Shown piece by piece: positions 9,709 to 18,859 of a stretch of DNA of 64,000 nucleotides; position 1 is the stretch's first letter; each line of letters begins with the position of its first letter. The stretch spans positions 1 to 64,000 of the forward strand of contig JADGDE010000011.1 of assembly GCA_016745035.1 (NCBI GenBank). The letters are read 5' to 3'. The position numbers and the translations under genes are program-made. The notes under the pieces are model-generated. The model ran no database searches. It was given only the letters and a program-made list of their open reading frames with translations, and had not been told where the DNA came from. The stretch is from Thiotrichales bacterium. GTDB lineage: Bacteria; Pseudomonadota; Gammaproteobacteria; Beggiatoales; Beggiatoaceae.

Positions 9709-9789
9709 TGATGTTACGCACTAAGCTGGTTTTTGCCACAAAAAAGTGCTTTTCCACCGACCTAATGATATAGCCTTTGCGTAACATCA
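9709..9789. mobile_element. Family A miniature element, internally deleted copy
   Basis: The ends TGATGTTACGCACTAAGC and GCCTTTGCGTAACATCA are intact, but the interior is about 50 bp shorter than in full copies. Flanking TGATTAA repeats (9701-9707 and 9791-9797) look like a target duplication, and the right one straddles the porin stop codon. The element sits in the transcribed spacer between the porin and FMN-binding genes. Confidence 0.78.
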
Positions 9790-9793
9790 ATGA

Positions 9794-11008
9794 TTAAAAC
9801 TGGTAACCAACACCTAAGTTAAAGCCATCATAGGCAGACTTACCCTCTGGTGCATCTTGGATTTGATAATCAAACTTCAAGACCACATCTTCATGCGGCC
9901 AGTAGTTGACACCGAAATCAACTTGGCTGTATTCGCTGTCGATGTCATTGCCTGCTTGTGTATCCCAAACGTTGTAACGCGCAAACACGCCAATTTTGTC
10001 ATTAAACTTATAGCTAGGCTCGATATACCAACCGACTTGTTTGTCTGCACCGAGTGCTTCAGCACCCGAGCCACTTAATTGCCATTGCGCATATAAAGCT
10101 TTAAGTCCAAAGTTTTGTTTTTGATATACTGCATGGGCTTCCCATAATACTGCGCTGCCCGCATCATCGACTTGCTCTTGCCCAATATCCGATTGGTAAT
10201 TAACCGAGGTTGCCAATTCCAAGCCCGGAATACCGGTGTATTTCAAGCGCCCAGTCATTGCGGGTTTATTGGCTTTAGCTTTGGCCGTTTTTTGTCGCCC
10301 TTTACGAATATTAAAGCTATCACTAACGGCCAGCCCTGAATGTATCGCTGCATCGTATTGAATACCATTATCTAAGCGTCCGCTCAGGGCAACACCCCCT
10401 TCCCACCAAGTCGCGGGGATAATGTTTTTCTCAACGGGGTTGCGTTCTGTGCCATAAAAAGTCGGTGGCTCATGGGTTTCATTGATAATACCGATAGGTA
10501 ATAAAAATACCCCGGCTTTGGCGCTCATTTGCTCATTTAAGTCCAATTCGACATAAGCTTGTTCGACTTCCACTTCGCCAGGTTTACCATCACCACTGAG
10601 GGCATGTTCCACTTCTAATTCAGAGAAAAAACGTACCCTATCGGAGAATTGATGCCCGAAAAACAATACAAAACGGTGTAAATCGAGTTCATTTTTTTCA
10701 TTACCGTCATCATCGCTGAGATTGTTGTAATGCAACTCCCCATAACCACCAAACTGAGATTTTGAGGCTTTTGCATTCACCGAATTTTGCCCCGCTTCTA
10801 ACATCGCTCCTGTGGCTTCGACTTTTTCATCGGTTTCAACCACTTGTTTTTGCGTGTTATTGATCTGTTGTTTTAAGGCAGAAATTTCAGCTTGTTGTTG
10901 CTGAATCATTTTCCACATCTCATCGAGGTTAGCTGGTTTTTCAGCTGCTTGGGCTGACATATGGGCCGCAATGGCAGTGGCTAACAGAGTCAAACGGGTT
11001 TTTAACAT
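9794..11008 (-). CDS. Outer-membrane porin (phosphate-selective porin-like, OprP/OprO type)
   Basis: This is 404 residues from the ATG at 11008, which is preceded by AGGAAG and opens a signal peptide (RLTLLATAIAAHMSAQA). A helical coiled-coil segment follows (about 25-75, EMWKMIQQQQAEISALKQQ), then a beta-barrel with alternating hydrophobic strands ending in aromatic Phe (GFNLGVGYQF), as outer-membrane insertion requires. The blocks FGGYGELHYNN, FFSELEVEH and EQAYVELDL are typical of the OprP-like porin superfamily. A Fur-box-like sequence lies about 75 bases upstream, so the porin is probably induced by iron limitation. Its solute is not known; a phosphate preference should not be assumed. 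Confidence 0.83.
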   Translation of the reverse strand: MLKTRLTLLATAIAAHMSAQAAEKPANLDEMWKMIQQQQAEISALKQQINNTQKQVVETDEKVEATGAMLEAGQNSVNAKASKSQFGGYGELHYNNLSDDDGNEKNELDLHRFVLFFGHQFSDRVRFFSELEVEHALSGDGKPGEVEVEQAYVELDLNEQMSAKAGVFLLPIGIINETHEPPTFYGTERNPVEKNIIPATWWEGGVALSGRLDNGIQYDAAIHSGLAVSDSFNIRKGRQKTAKAKANKPAMTGRLKYTGIPGLELATSVNYQSDIGQEQVDDAGSAVLWEAHAVYQKQNFGLKALYAQWQLSGSGAEALGADKQVGWYIEPSYKFNDKIGVFARYNVWDTQAGNDIDSEYSQVDFGVNYWPHEDVVLKFDYQIQDAPEGKSAYDGFNLGVGYQF

Positions 11009-11080
11009 CAGGCTTCCTTTATTAATTGGTCTCGGTAGGATTTTCTTGAAAATGACAACAATGGAGTGCATCTTAAACTA

Positions 11081-11099
11081 AATGATAACCATTATCAAT
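11081..11099. promoter_or_regulatory. Fur box
   Basis: AATGATAACCATTATCAAT carries the GATAAC/ATTATC dyad of the Fur consensus. It is 73 bases upstream of the porin start, in the expected promoter region. It probably represses the porin, FMN-binding and RpfE-like genes when iron is replete. Confidence 0.75.
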
Positions 11100-11137
11100 T
11101 AGTTTTTATGAATTAATTTGAATTTGGCGAGTTTTAA

Positions 11138-11315
11138 AGTCTATGTGGAGTATAGGGAACGTTGCGAAAACCAGATATTTTGAGGCTAATTACGTGGTTT
11201 TATGAGACAAACTTAACGACGAGTGAGTCGTTAAGAATCCTTTTTTTAAATAAAAGCGCGGAATTAGACCAAAATAGTGGATTTTCAGCCGATTATTCAT
11301 ATGTCGCATAGACTC
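11138..11315. mobile_element. Family B miniature inverted-repeat element, copy 2
   Basis: The ends AGTCTATGTGG and GCATAGACTC are flanked by TAA on both sides (11135-11137 and 11316-11318). It is inverted relative to the copy at 6714, sharing the same interior except for an extra ACGACGAGTGAGTCGT stretch. It lies just upstream of the Fur-controlled porin promoter. Confidence 0.78.
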
Positions 11316-11350
11316 TAAGAAAGTGATATTGATGCAGGATGGGGAGGGAA

Positions 11351-11377
11351 AGAGCCGTAGCAGTGCTACGGCTCTAC
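11351..11377. repeat. REP-like palindrome
   Basis: AGAGCCGTAGCA and TGCTACGGCTCT form a near-perfect hairpin. The same 26-base dyad recurs at 32300-32325, so it belongs to a dispersed palindrome family. It could act as a terminator-like structure, but no T-run follows. Confidence 0.6.
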
Positions 11378-11390
11378 AAAAACATTTAAC

Positions 11391-11467
11391 TGATGTGAAG
11401 CAAAAGCTATAAAGAAGGTGAAAAAGCGCCTTATTGTGGCAAAAGCAGGCTTAGTGCGTCATATCTG
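11391..11467. mobile_element. Family A miniature element, diverged copy
   Basis: TGATGTGAAGCAAAAGCT on the left and GCAGGCTTAGTGCGTCATATC on the right correspond to the two family A ends in reverse orientation. Flanking direct repeats are imperfect. It ends four bases before the leuD stop codon. Confidence 0.55.
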
Positions 11468-11471
11468 ATAC

Positions 11472-12107
11472 TTAAAACAACCAAGGCGCTTGGGTTTTGC
11501 GTTTGGCTTCATAGGCGCGGATACTGTCAGCATCTTGCAAAGTTAAGCCAATATCATCCAAACCATTTAACAAACAATGCTTACGGAAAGAATCGACCTC
11601 AAAAGCAAAACTTTGTCCACTGGGGGTATTGATGCTTTGTTTTTCCAAATCAACACTGAGTTGATAACCACTTTCAGCAGCAATTTCAGCAAAAAGTTGA
11701 TCAACAATGGTTTGAGGCTGAATAATCGGCAAAATGCCATTTTTAAAACAGTTGTTATAAAAAATATCAGCAAAAGAAGGCGCGATCACCACCTGAAAGC
11801 CATAATCGAGTAACGCCCAAGGGGCATGTTCACGGCTAGAACCACAGCCAAAGTTTTGTTGCGCTAATAAGATTTTAGCGCCTTTGTATTGTGCTTGGTT
11901 GAGGACAAACTCAGGATTTATTGGGCGATTGCTGCAATCTTGCCCTGGCTCTCCTCTATCTAAATAACGCCACTCATCAAATAAATTGGGTCCAAAGCCG
12001 CTGCGTTGAATCGATTTGAGAAACTGTTTGGGAATAATCGCATCGGTATCGACATTAGCACGATCTAAAGGCGCAACAAGCGCGCTTAATTGGGTAAATG
12101 CTTGCAT
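11472..12107 (-). CDS. leuD: 3-isopropylmalate dehydratase small subunit
   Basis: A 211-residue subunit of the leucine-pathway isomerase that converts 2-isopropylmalate to 3-isopropylmalate with the Fe-S subunit LeuC. It is recognised by [20 protein letters not shown] near the start, [15 protein letters not shown] (substrate-binding Arg loop), and [18 protein letters not shown]. Length and ends match the family. leuC and leuB, usually adjacent, are not in the window. It starts six bases after the HAD phosphatase gene on the same strand, so the two are probably cotranscribed. Confidence 0.95.
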   Translation of the reverse strand: MQAFTQLSALVAPLDRANVDTDAIIPKQFLKSIQRSGFGPNLFDEWRYLDRGEPGQDCSNRPINPEFVLNQAQYKGAKILLAQQNFGCGSSREHAPWALLDYGFQVVIAPSFADIFYNNCFKNGILPIIQPQTIVDQLFAEIAAESGYQLSVDLEKQSINTPSGQSFAFEVDSFRKHCLLNGLDDIGLTLQDADSIRAYEAKRKTQAPWLF

Positions 12108-12113
12108 GGGGGT

Positions 12114-12782
12114 TCAACCTCGTAAACTGATAATGTCCCAGCCTTTATCGCTGGCAATTTGTTTGAGTTTATCATCGGGGTCAACCGCTACGGGGTGGCT
12201 GACTTGTTCGAGTAAGGGGCAATCGTTATGGGAATCGCTATAAAACCAACTATCACTCAAGTCTTGTTGCTGCTTGGCAAGCCAGTCATGTAAACGGGTG
12301 ACCTTGCCCTCGGCAAAACTGGGTACGCCAAAGGTTTTACCCGTATAACGCCCATCTTTTTCCTCAACTTCAGGGGCGATGAGGGCATCAATGCCAAAAA
12401 GCTGTGCAATTGGCGCGGTTAAAAAGCGATTAGTTGCAGTGATAATTAATAAATCAAAGCCCGCTTGTTGTTTTTCTTTGATCAAGGCGCTTGCCGCAGG
12501 CAGCATGATCGGGCGAATTTTCTCTTCGATGAAATCCGCGCGCCATTGATGTAATTGTTCGGGGGGATGTTCGGCGAGAATTTGTAACTGAAAATTCAAA
12601 AAAGCCATGATGTCTAAGCATCCGGCGAGATAATCTTGATAAAAAGCCTCGTTACGTTTGCCAAAATCCTCAGCATCGCGTAACCCTTTATCGACGAGAT
12701 ATTGTCCCCATAAATCGTCGCTGTCCCCTGCTATCAAGGTATTGTCTAAATCAAAAATTGCTAAAGGCATAAATCCATTCAT
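12114..12782 (-). CDS. HAD-IB family phosphatase (SerB-like)
   Basis: This is a 222-residue HAD hydrolase. Motif I is IFDLDNTLIAGDSD with the nucleophile and acid Asp pair. Motif II is LLIITATN, Lys is in FAEGKVTRL, and motif IV is YSDSHNDCPLLE. A four-helix cap lies between motifs I and II, as in subfamily IB (phosphoserine phosphatase and relatives). The substrate cannot be read from the sequence; a phosphoserine or histidinol-phosphate type substrate is possible. An in-frame ATG four codons later (MPLAIFDLDN) is an alternative start. A GC-rich hairpin lies just upstream of the start. Confidence 0.82.
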   Translation of the reverse strand: MNGFMPLAIFDLDNTLIAGDSDDLWGQYLVDKGLRDAEDFGKRNEAFYQDYLAGCLDIMAFLNFQLQILAEHPPEQLHQWRADFIEEKIRPIMLPAASALIKEKQQAGFDLLIITATNRFLTAPIAQLFGIDALIAPEVEEKDGRYTGKTFGVPSFAEGKVTRLHDWLAKQQQDLSDSWFYSDSHNDCPLLEQVSHPVAVDPDDKLKQIASDKGWDIISLRG

Positions 12783-12787
12783 GTCAA

Positions 12788-12809
12788 AGCCCCACGAAAG
12801 AGAGGGGCT
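12788..12809 (-). terminator. Short hairpin between NifX-like and HAD genes
   Basis: AGCCCC and GGGGCT arms with a 10-base loop lie between the stop of the NifX-like gene and the HAD start. There is no long T-run. It may be a weak terminator, or a structure that masks the HAD ribosome binding region. Confidence 0.35.
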
Positions 12810-12818
12810 GGGTTTGGC

Positions 12819-13220
12819 CTAGTGCGTTTTTGTCGCCTCTGCATCCTCTTCACAACGCAGAAAATCCTTCACCACAGAGCTTGCAGCACCGGCTTTGTGA
12901 ATAGGAATAATCCCTTGAGAGGTTAGCTTATCCAATTGATTACGATTGAATTCTTGCGCTACCACAACGGTTACGCCTTGTTTTGCCAAACTATCGGCCA
13001 CAGGTTTTTTAGCTTTGACCGCACGCAAAAACGCACCGGAGTGATCAAATAGCAAAAAGTGACTGGCTTTAGCGACAGCTGGGCTAATGTTAGCGTTTTG
13101 TTGCCCTGCTGTAGTAGCGACGGCAATCAGCGTATCAGGGGCTTTTTCAGCCTGCGCCCATAAGGGTAAGCAGCTTAAAGCCAATGCGACAAATACAGCA
13201 CGATATTTCATTAAGTTCAT
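12819..13220 (-). CDS. Exported NifX/NifB-C-type domain protein (dinitrogenase Fe-Mo cofactor family fold)
   Basis: This is 133 residues from the ATG at 13220, preceded by AAGGAG; the upstream in-frame ATG has no such site. It opens with a signal peptide (FVALALSCLPLWAQA). The mature part fits the Nitro_FeMo-Co fold: LIAVATT, the ISPAVAKASHFLLFD strand, and KQGVTVVVAQEF. A short C-terminal acidic tail follows. Members of this family bind Fe-S or FeMo cofactors in the cytoplasm. Export here, and the absence of any nif genes, point to a different, probably periplasmic metal- or cluster-binding role. That role is unknown. Confidence 0.65.
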   Translation of the reverse strand: MNLMKYRAVFVALALSCLPLWAQAEKAPDTLIAVATTAGQQNANISPAVAKASHFLLFDHSGAFLRAVKAKKPVADSLAKQGVTVVVAQEFNRNQLDKLTSQGIIPIHKAGAASSVVKDFLRCEEDAEATKTH

Positions 13221-13385
13221 CGTGATTTCTCCTTGTTTATTGCGTGATAACAAAAAACCGTAACCTACCAACGGTTAAAACAAGACCTAGGTCTCATTAA
13301 TTGGTTCGGATGCGTTGAAAAACCACAAGCAGCATTATAACGCAGCTATTGCACAATGGCGGCTTTTTTATATGGCTTTGTTAGC

Positions 13386-14063
13386 TCAACTATCTTGCTG
13401 CATTTTTTTTCGCAAAGCTGCCAATTCATCATCAACATTTTGCTCAGCTTCCAGATCAGCCAAAGCTTGATCAAGTGGAGTGGTCCCCTGACTCAATTCA
13501 TTTTCCGCTTCCAAGCGTGATTCTAAGGCAGTGACTTTGTTTTCCATCCGATCAAAACGGGTTTGTGCATCCAAACCTGTATTAACCTTATGCAAAGTTT
13601 TGTCCATTTGTTGCTGCGCTTCGATGGCTTGTTGTCTGGCAAGCAAAGCTGTGCGCTTATGGCGGGCTTCTTCTAAGCGGGTTTCGAGGGTTTGTAATTG
13701 TTGCCGTAAACGTGTGCTGGTATCTTTAGCCCGTTGCCAAGCGGGTTCTAAGTTGTCGATAATACTATCGATTTCTTTTTTACGCTGCAAAGCTGAGCGT
13801 GCCAAATCCTCGCGCTCACTTTTGAGTGCGGTCTCGGCTTTTTTCATCCAGGTTTTGGATAAGTCTTGCTGCTGTTTTAATTCTTTGGCTAATTGTTTTT
13901 CAGCCGCAATCGCATCAATCACGCCTTCTTTTGCTTGCGCAAGGTTTTCCTCCATTTCGCGAATGACTTGCTTAATCATGCGCTCTGGATCTTCCATCTT
14001 ATCGATCAAATCATTCAAGTTTGCGTTAAAAATATCATTTAAGCGTGTGAATAGTCCCGCCAT
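13386..14063 (-). CDS. pspA: Phage shock protein A (PspA/IM30 family)
   Basis: A 225-residue, almost wholly coiled-coil protein that starts with the PspA hallmark GLFTRLNDIFNANLNDLIDKMEDPERMIKQ and retains EMEENLAQAKEGVIDAIA. PspA/IM30 proteins form ESCRT-III-like assemblies on the inner membrane under envelope stress. The pspB and pspC partners and the pspF activator are absent from the neighbourhood. It may be the stand-alone type found in many gammaproteobacteria. Confidence 0.93.
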   Translation of the reverse strand: MAGLFTRLNDIFNANLNDLIDKMEDPERMIKQVIREMEENLAQAKEGVIDAIAAEKQLAKELKQQQDLSKTWMKKAETALKSEREDLARSALQRKKEIDSIIDNLEPAWQRAKDTSTRLRQQLQTLETRLEEARHKRTALLARQQAIEAQQQMDKTLHKVNTGLDAQTRFDRMENKVTALESRLEAENELSQGTTPLDQALADLEAEQNVDDELAALRKKMQQDS

Positions 14064-14117
14064 GGTTTATCCCCCTGTCATTTATTTGCCAATGATGAGC
14101 GCAACCCCATCAAGAGT

Positions 14118-14150
14118 TGATGTTACGCCCTTAGCTATTGTTTGGCAAAA
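14118..14150. repeat. Possible family A left-end relic
   Basis: TGATGTTACGCCCTTAGC resembles the left end of family A, followed by a GTTTGGCAAAA stretch. No matching right end is clear. The rest of the 297-base gap between pspA and rplY holds only the rplY promoter region. Confidence 0.28.
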
Positions 14151-14288
14151 TCGACGTGATACATGCCGCCATTTTTATTTTGAGAACTCTGCCAGTTGAT
14201 GTCGTTTTTCATATTCCTCAAGCATGAATTGAAGTTGGGAATGACGAGACATCACATGAGCTATATATTCATGCTATTTTTTTTATGA

Positions 14289-14294
14289 TATAAT
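14289..14294 (+). promoter_or_regulatory. Probable -10 box of the rplY operon
   Basis: A perfect TATAAT lies 67 bases before the rplY start in an AT-rich stretch. The -35 region 17 bases upstream (TATTCA) is poor. Confidence 0.42.
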
Positions 14295-14360
14295 GGCGGG
14301 TTTTTATATTTACATGCTCAGTTGGTCGCGATAGGGCATGCTTAGCAAGGAGTTTCACTA

Positions 14361-15005
14361 ATGGTTTCATTCACTGTGAATGCAGAAAAACGGGAAGACA
14401 TGGGGAAAGGTGCGAGCCGCCGCCTACGTCAAACCGGTATGATTCCCGCCGTTGTTTACGGTGCGGGCAAAGAATCTGCTATTTTAAGTCTCAAACATTC
14501 TGATATGTTGCGTCACTTACAAGACGAAGCTTTTTATTCTCACGTCCTCGAGTTGGAAGTTGACGGCAGCAGCGAAAAAGTTTTATTAAAAGACGTACAA
14601 CGCCATCCTTATAAAGCAATGGTTCTACATATGGACTTTTTGCGCATCAGTGATGATAAAGCGATTACTATGAGCATACCTTTACATTTCCTCAATGCTG
14701 AGGCTTGTGTTGGTATTAAACAAGGCGGTGGTATCTTAGCTTTATTGGCTAAAGAAGTTGAAATCACTTGCTTACCTAAAGACTTACCTAGCTTTATCGA
14801 AATCGATTTAGAAGAATTAGATCTTGGCACGTCTGTACACCTTAGCCAACTCACCTTACCTGAAGGCGTTACAATTGCTGCGTTAGATGGCACGGACGGT
14901 CACGATCATGACCGCGATCAAGCGGTAGTGACTGTGCGTAAACCTAAAGGCGTACAAGCTGAAGACGACGATGCTGAGACTGCAGCTGGTAGCGTCGAAG
15001 CATAA
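14361..15005 (+). CDS. rplY: 50S ribosomal protein L25/Ctc (long form)
   Basis: A 214-residue long-form L25 that binds 5S rRNA. The N-terminal domain holds [24 protein letters not shown] and [11 protein letters not shown]. The C-terminal Ctc beta domain (about 100-190) includes [18 protein letters not shown]. The tail is acidic ([10 protein letters not shown]). An AAGGAG site precedes the ATG. pth follows after two bases, the standard pairing, as peptidyl-tRNA hydrolase and L25 are commonly cotranscribed. Confidence 0.95.
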   Translation: MVSFTVNAEKREDMGKGASRRLRQTGMIPAVVYGAGKESAILSLKHSDMLRHLQDEAFYSHVLELEVDGSSEKVLLKDVQRHPYKAMVLHMDFLRISDDKAITMSIPLHFLNAEACVGIKQGGGILALLAKEVEITCLPKDLPSFIEIDLEELDLGTSVHLSQLTLPEGVTIAALDGTDGHDHDRDQAVVTVRKPKGVQAEDDDAETAAGSVEA

Positions 15006-15007
15006 AG

Positions 15008-15574
15008 ATGTCAGATAAGCCCAAACTGATCGTTGGTTTAGGCAATCCTGGGGATAAATATGCTAAAACCCGACACAATATCGGGTTTTGGTTTGTTGAA
15101 GCGCTTGCCCAACAACAAGGCGCGAGTTTTCGCAGCGAAGCCAAGTTTTTTGGCAGTGTTGCCAAAATGGGCAATGTCTATTTATTAAAACCCAGTACCT
15201 TTATGAACCGCAGCGGACAAGCCGTTGCGGCGCTTGCCCGTTTTTATAAAATTACCCCCGAACAAATCGTATTAGTTCACGATGAGTTAGATCTGCCTTG
15301 TGGTATTGCCCGTTTGAAAAAAGGCGGCGGACACGGTGGGCATAATGGCTTGCGTGATACGATAAGCCAATTGGGTGGTTCGCGTGAATTTTTACGCTTG
15401 CGCTTAGGCATCGATCATCCCGGTAATAAAAACCAAGTGTCCGACTATGTCCTCAAACCGCCACGCGCAGAACAAGCTGCGGATATGGACAGCGCCATCA
15501 ATGCTGCCCTTGATGTCTTTCCTGACGTGTTAGATGGGCAATTACAAGCGGCCATGCTCAAACTCCATAGCTAA
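15008..15574 (+). CDS. pth: Peptidyl-tRNA hydrolase
   Basis: A 188-residue enzyme that frees tRNA from peptidyl-tRNA dropped by ribosomes. It shows [20 protein letters not shown] with the catalytic His, the [12 protein letters not shown] loop, [10 protein letters not shown] with the catalytic Asp, and [11 protein letters not shown]. It follows rplY by two bases and precedes ychF by 40, so a three-gene housekeeping operon is likely. Confidence 0.96.
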   Translation: MSDKPKLIVGLGNPGDKYAKTRHNIGFWFVEALAQQQGASFRSEAKFFGSVAKMGNVYLLKPSTFMNRSGQAVAALARFYKITPEQIVLVHDELDLPCGIARLKKGGGHGGHNGLRDTISQLGGSREFLRLRLGIDHPGNKNQVSDYVLKPPRAEQAADMDSAINAALDVFPDVLDGQLQAAMLKLHS

Positions 15575-15614
15575 ATTCCTTAGCTATTATCATCGATTCA
15601 AATAGAGAACCATC

Positions 15615-16706
15615 ATGGGATTTAAATGTGGTATCGTCGGTTTGCCTAATGTGGGTAAATCAACCTTATTCAATGCCTTAACCGAAGCCGGTATTCAAGC
15701 GGAAAATTATCCCTTTTGTACTATTGATCCCAATGTCGGTATTGTCGGTGTACCCGATCCGCGTTTAGATAAACTTGCCGCGATTGTCAATCCACAAAAA
15801 GTTTTGCCTGCGCATATGGAATTTGTCGATATTGCTGGCTTAGTCGAAGGTGCATCCAAAGGCGAGGGCTTGGGCAATAAATTCCTTGCCAATATCCGCG
15901 AAACGCAAGCGATTGCCCATGTGGTACGATGCTTCCAAGATGATGATGTGATTCACGTCAATGGGCAAATTGACCCACTGGCTGACATGGATATTATTAA
16001 TACCGAACTGGCGCTAGCTGACCTTGAAAGTGTAGAAAAATCGCTACAAAAAGCGCAAAAACAATCAAAAAGCGGCGATAAAGCGATTATTAAACAAAAG
16101 GCCGTGTTAGAAAAAGCCCAAACCCATCTCGATGCGGGTTTGCCGATTCGTACACTGGTACTTGATGATGCTGAAGCCCCCGTTTTAGCTGAATTACATT
16201 TATTAACCATCAAGCCGACCTTATATATTGCCAATGTCGCTGATGATGGCTTTGAAGACAACCCTTATTTGGATGCGGTGAAAGACCGCGCTGCCAGTGA
16301 AAATGCTGAAGTTGTGGCTGTGTGTGCTTCTATGGAAGCGGAACTCAGCGGCTTAGATGCTGAAGAAAAACAAGAATTTTTAGCTGATATGGGCCTGGAA
16401 GAGCCAGGACTTAACCGTGTGATTCGCGCCGGTTATTCGCTATTATCTTTACAAACTTATTTTACCGCAGGCGAAAAAGAAGTCCGCGCATGGACCGTGC
16501 GCATCGGCGCAACCGCACCGCAGGCGGCCGCTGTGATTCATACCGATTTTGAGCGGGGTTTTATTCGCGCTGAGGTTGTCGCTTATGATGATTTTATTAC
16601 TGGCAATGGCGAGCAAGGCGCAAAAGAAGCGGGCAAATGGCGTTTGGAAGGCAAAGACTATATCGTCGCTGATGGTGATGTGATGCATTTTCGTTTTAAT
16701 GTCTAA
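15615..16706 (+). CDS. ychF: Redox-regulated ATPase YchF (Obg family)
   Basis: A 363-residue translation-associated P-loop NTPase. G1 is [14 protein letters not shown], the switch region is [21 protein letters not shown], and a coiled-coil insertion lies near residues 130-170. The C-terminal TGS domain begins around [15 protein letters not shown] and ends with [15 protein letters not shown]. YchF prefers ATP over GTP and modulates stress responses. Length and ends match the family. Confidence 0.96.
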   Translation: MGFKCGIVGLPNVGKSTLFNALTEAGIQAENYPFCTIDPNVGIVGVPDPRLDKLAAIVNPQKVLPAHMEFVDIAGLVEGASKGEGLGNKFLANIRETQAIAHVVRCFQDDDVIHVNGQIDPLADMDIINTELALADLESVEKSLQKAQKQSKSGDKAIIKQKAVLEKAQTHLDAGLPIRTLVLDDAEAPVLAELHLLTIKPTLYIANVADDGFEDNPYLDAVKDRAASENAEVVAVCASMEAELSGLDAEEKQEFLADMGLEEPGLNRVIRAGYSLLSLQTYFTAGEKEVRAWTVRIGATAPQAAAVIHTDFERGFIRAEVVAYDDFITGNGEQGAKEAGKWRLEGKDYIVADGDVMHFRFNV

Positions 16707-17059
16707 GTGATAGCCATCTCAATGCTTAACCGCAAAGGCACGCTGGTAAGCGCAGATTAACATCATCTTCGTTTATTGGCGCTCTGATATTTAGAGACCA
16801 TTATCTTTGTGTTTTTACAAACTGTATACTGAATTTCAGCCTGATGAAAACAGCCTAAAAGCGCTATGAAATTCAACTGATTGCTTAAAACCATTTATCT
16901 TATACAAAGCACCATTAACAACCAAAGCTTGTGCATTTATCAGGGGAAATAGGCTAGACTTTCAAGCTGCCGTGTTTTGTCGTAGAATTTCGAGGTGATT
17001 AATTGATCGTAAGCGGCATATTGCATCGAAGCCTATAAACACTCGCGAGTTATTTTGCT
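16707..17059. other. Intergenic stretch with nothing recognised
   Basis: This 353-base gap between ychF and the exported unknown gene shows no gene, family A or B element, or strong hairpin. It must contain the promoter of the downstream gene, but no convincing -10/-35 pair stands out. Confidence 0.5.
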
Positions 17060-17680
17060 ATGTCGATCCCCTTATTAAGTCGCTGTTGCCTCTGGTTAAT
17101 CCTTAGCCTGTTTGCAATCGCCACTTATGCCGACAGTCCACTTCAAGACCTGACTTTGCGCTTTGAGCAAGGACAAGTAGTGCTCTCGGATCAAAATAAA
17201 ACCATTCTATTTGAATTCCCCATTGAGGAAATTCACGGCGTAATGATTAATCAAAGAAATGTCCGCCGTCTTTTGGTCGATTTTCAAAATGATACTTTGC
17301 CTTTACCGATTAGTTATCACGGTGGACGTAATGGCGAAACCGCTATCATTATTAAACAAGCCCCTTTATCTTCAATGAAACATCGTCTCACAGGCGATAA
17401 CACGGGCGAATTATTCTGGGATAAAGAGGCAAAACAAGCAGATTTGCGCTACCAAGGCGCAACCACCATCAAATTAGAAGACAGTTACCCTTTAGAATTG
17501 ATTATCGAAGGGAAAGACAGTGCTGATTTTATTATTGGTATTTCCTCAAGTCTGTCTCAAAAAAGTGTCCAACATGTACAAAGTGGAGCCACAACGGTTT
17601 TTAGCAGTTGGGATGAGCCTAATAGAAGCGTGTTTGTTAAGCTAGACAAAATACCCGATACGCAATCCGCGCTTGAATAA
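17060..17680 (+). CDS. Exported protein of unknown function
   Basis: This 206-residue protein has a clear signal peptide (LWLILSLFAIATYAD). I do not recognise the mature domain. It alternates short beta-like strands (LTLRFEQGQVVLSDQ, KTILFEFPI, RLLVDFQN) with polar turns and has no cysteine after the signal, so it is probably a beta-rich periplasmic protein without disulfides. It faces the ArsJ-like gene tail to tail, three bases apart. No operon partner is on its strand. Confidence 0.7.
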   Translation: MSIPLLSRCCLWLILSLFAIATYADSPLQDLTLRFEQGQVVLSDQNKTILFEFPIEEIHGVMINQRNVRRLLVDFQNDTLPLPISYHGGRNGETAIIIKQAPLSSMKHRLTGDNTGELFWDKEAKQADLRYQGATTIKLEDSYPLELIIEGKDSADFIIGISSSLSQKSVQHVQSGATTVFSSWDEPNRSVFVKLDKIPDTQSALE

Positions 17681-17683
17681 ACC

Positions 17684-18859
17684 TCACTCACTAAGACGGG
17701 GCAACTTAAACGCCAACAGCATAGCTAAAAAGACAAAGGCGCTAGAAAACCACAAACAAGCGACCAAGCCCGCCGACTGATACAACCAACCTGATAATAA
17801 AGTCCCTACCAAACGTCCTGCGGCATTTGCCATATAATAAAAGCCCACATTCATCGCCACTTTATCGTGATGCGAATAGGCTAAAATCAAATAAGAATGA
17901 ATCACCGAATTAATCGCGAATACCACGGCAAAGATAATGAGACCGATAATCAATATCCATTCAGTGGCGTTGGCATATTCAAGACCCAGCGCAATTGAAA
18001 ATGGCAATAAAGCCAGTACACCCGCCCAAAAGCGGGCTGCCCCTGCACCGCGTTGGTGTATAAACTTGGCAGCACTGGCTTGGACGATGCCATAGCCAAT
18101 AATCCACAAAGCCATAAAACTACCCACAGCGCTAAATGACCAATGCAATTGCTGATAAAGAAACACGGGCAAGGCAACCACAAACCAAATGTCTCGTGCG
18201 CCAAAAAGAAAAAAGCGGCTAGCTGAGAGCCAATTGATGGCGGGGATGTTGGAAAATACTTGGCGAAACTTGGGTTTGTTCGCCATTTTTCCCAAACCAG
18301 AGGGTAATAACAATATACCGATAACTAAACTGAACAGCAGCAACCCTGCCAAGCTGAATAATGCACCGCGAAAACCCAAGCTATCTAATAACGCTGCACC
18401 AATAAAAAATCCTAACCCTTTAAGGGCATTTTTAGATCCGGTGAGCACGGCAACCCATTTGAATAAACGTGAATCACTGCCGTCTTTATTTAGGGTTTTA
18501 ACCGAGGCTTTGGCAGACATTTTATTTAAGTCTTTAGCAATACCTGAAAGTGCTTGTGCTGCCATCACATAAGCAACCGACAACCAAGCTTCGGGTACAG
18601 TCAGCGCCAATAAGGCAATGATTTGTAAACCCGCCCCAATGTGCATGGTTAAATTTAGCCCAATACGCGCTCCCAGCCAGCCACCGACTAAATTGGTGAC
18701 GATGCCGAAAAATTCGTAAAACAAAAATAGCATCGCCACTTCAAAGGGCGAATAACCCAACAAATGAAAATACAACACCACCAACATGCGGATAGCGCCA
18801 TCGGTGATGGTAAACATCCAATAATTAGCAGTGATGGTTAAATAATTACGATTCATCAA
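17684..18859 (-). CDS. arsJ: ArsJ-like MFS transporter
   Basis: This 391-residue MFS protein has about twelve membrane segments. It carries sequences typical of ArsJ: NYLTITANYWMFTITDGAIR, LFLFYEFFGIVTNLVGGWLG, AQALSGIAKDLNKMSAKAS and LTGSKNALKGLGFF. ArsJ exports 1-arseno-3-phosphoglycerate, which a dedicated glyceraldehyde-3-phosphate dehydrogenase makes from arsenate. That partner gene and arsR are both absent from the window. The gene overlaps a C39-like peptidase gene by 4 bases (ATGA), so it may have been recruited for another substrate. The family match is strong; the arsenic role is not shown here. Confidence 0.75.
   Translation of the reverse strand: MMNRNYLTITANYWMFTITDGAIRMLVVLYFHLLGYSPFEVAMLFLFYEFFGIVTNLVGGWLGARIGLNLTMHIGAGLQIIALLALTVPEAWLSVAYVMAAQALSGIAKDLNKMSAKASVKTLNKDGSDSRLFKWVAVLTGSKNALKGLGFFIGAALLDSLGFRGALFSLAGLLLFSLVIGILLLPSGLGKMANKPKFRQVFSNIPAINWLSASRFFLFGARDIWFVVALPVFLYQQLHWSFSAVGSFMALWIIGYGIVQASAAKFIHQRGAGAARFWAGVLALLPFSIALGLEYANATEWILIIGLIIFAVVFAINSVIHSYLILAYSHHDKVAMNVGFYYMANAAGRLVGTLLSGWLYQSAGLVACLWFSSAFVFLAMLLAFKLPRLSE

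Noticed and set aside
12819..13220. Part of a nif cluster
   Set aside because: No nif structural or cofactor genes are near, and the protein carries a signal peptide.
13531..14199. 222-residue plus-strand frame opposite pspA
   Set aside because: Its Cys/Ser/Arg-rich composition is the antisense shadow of the coiled-coil PspA gene.
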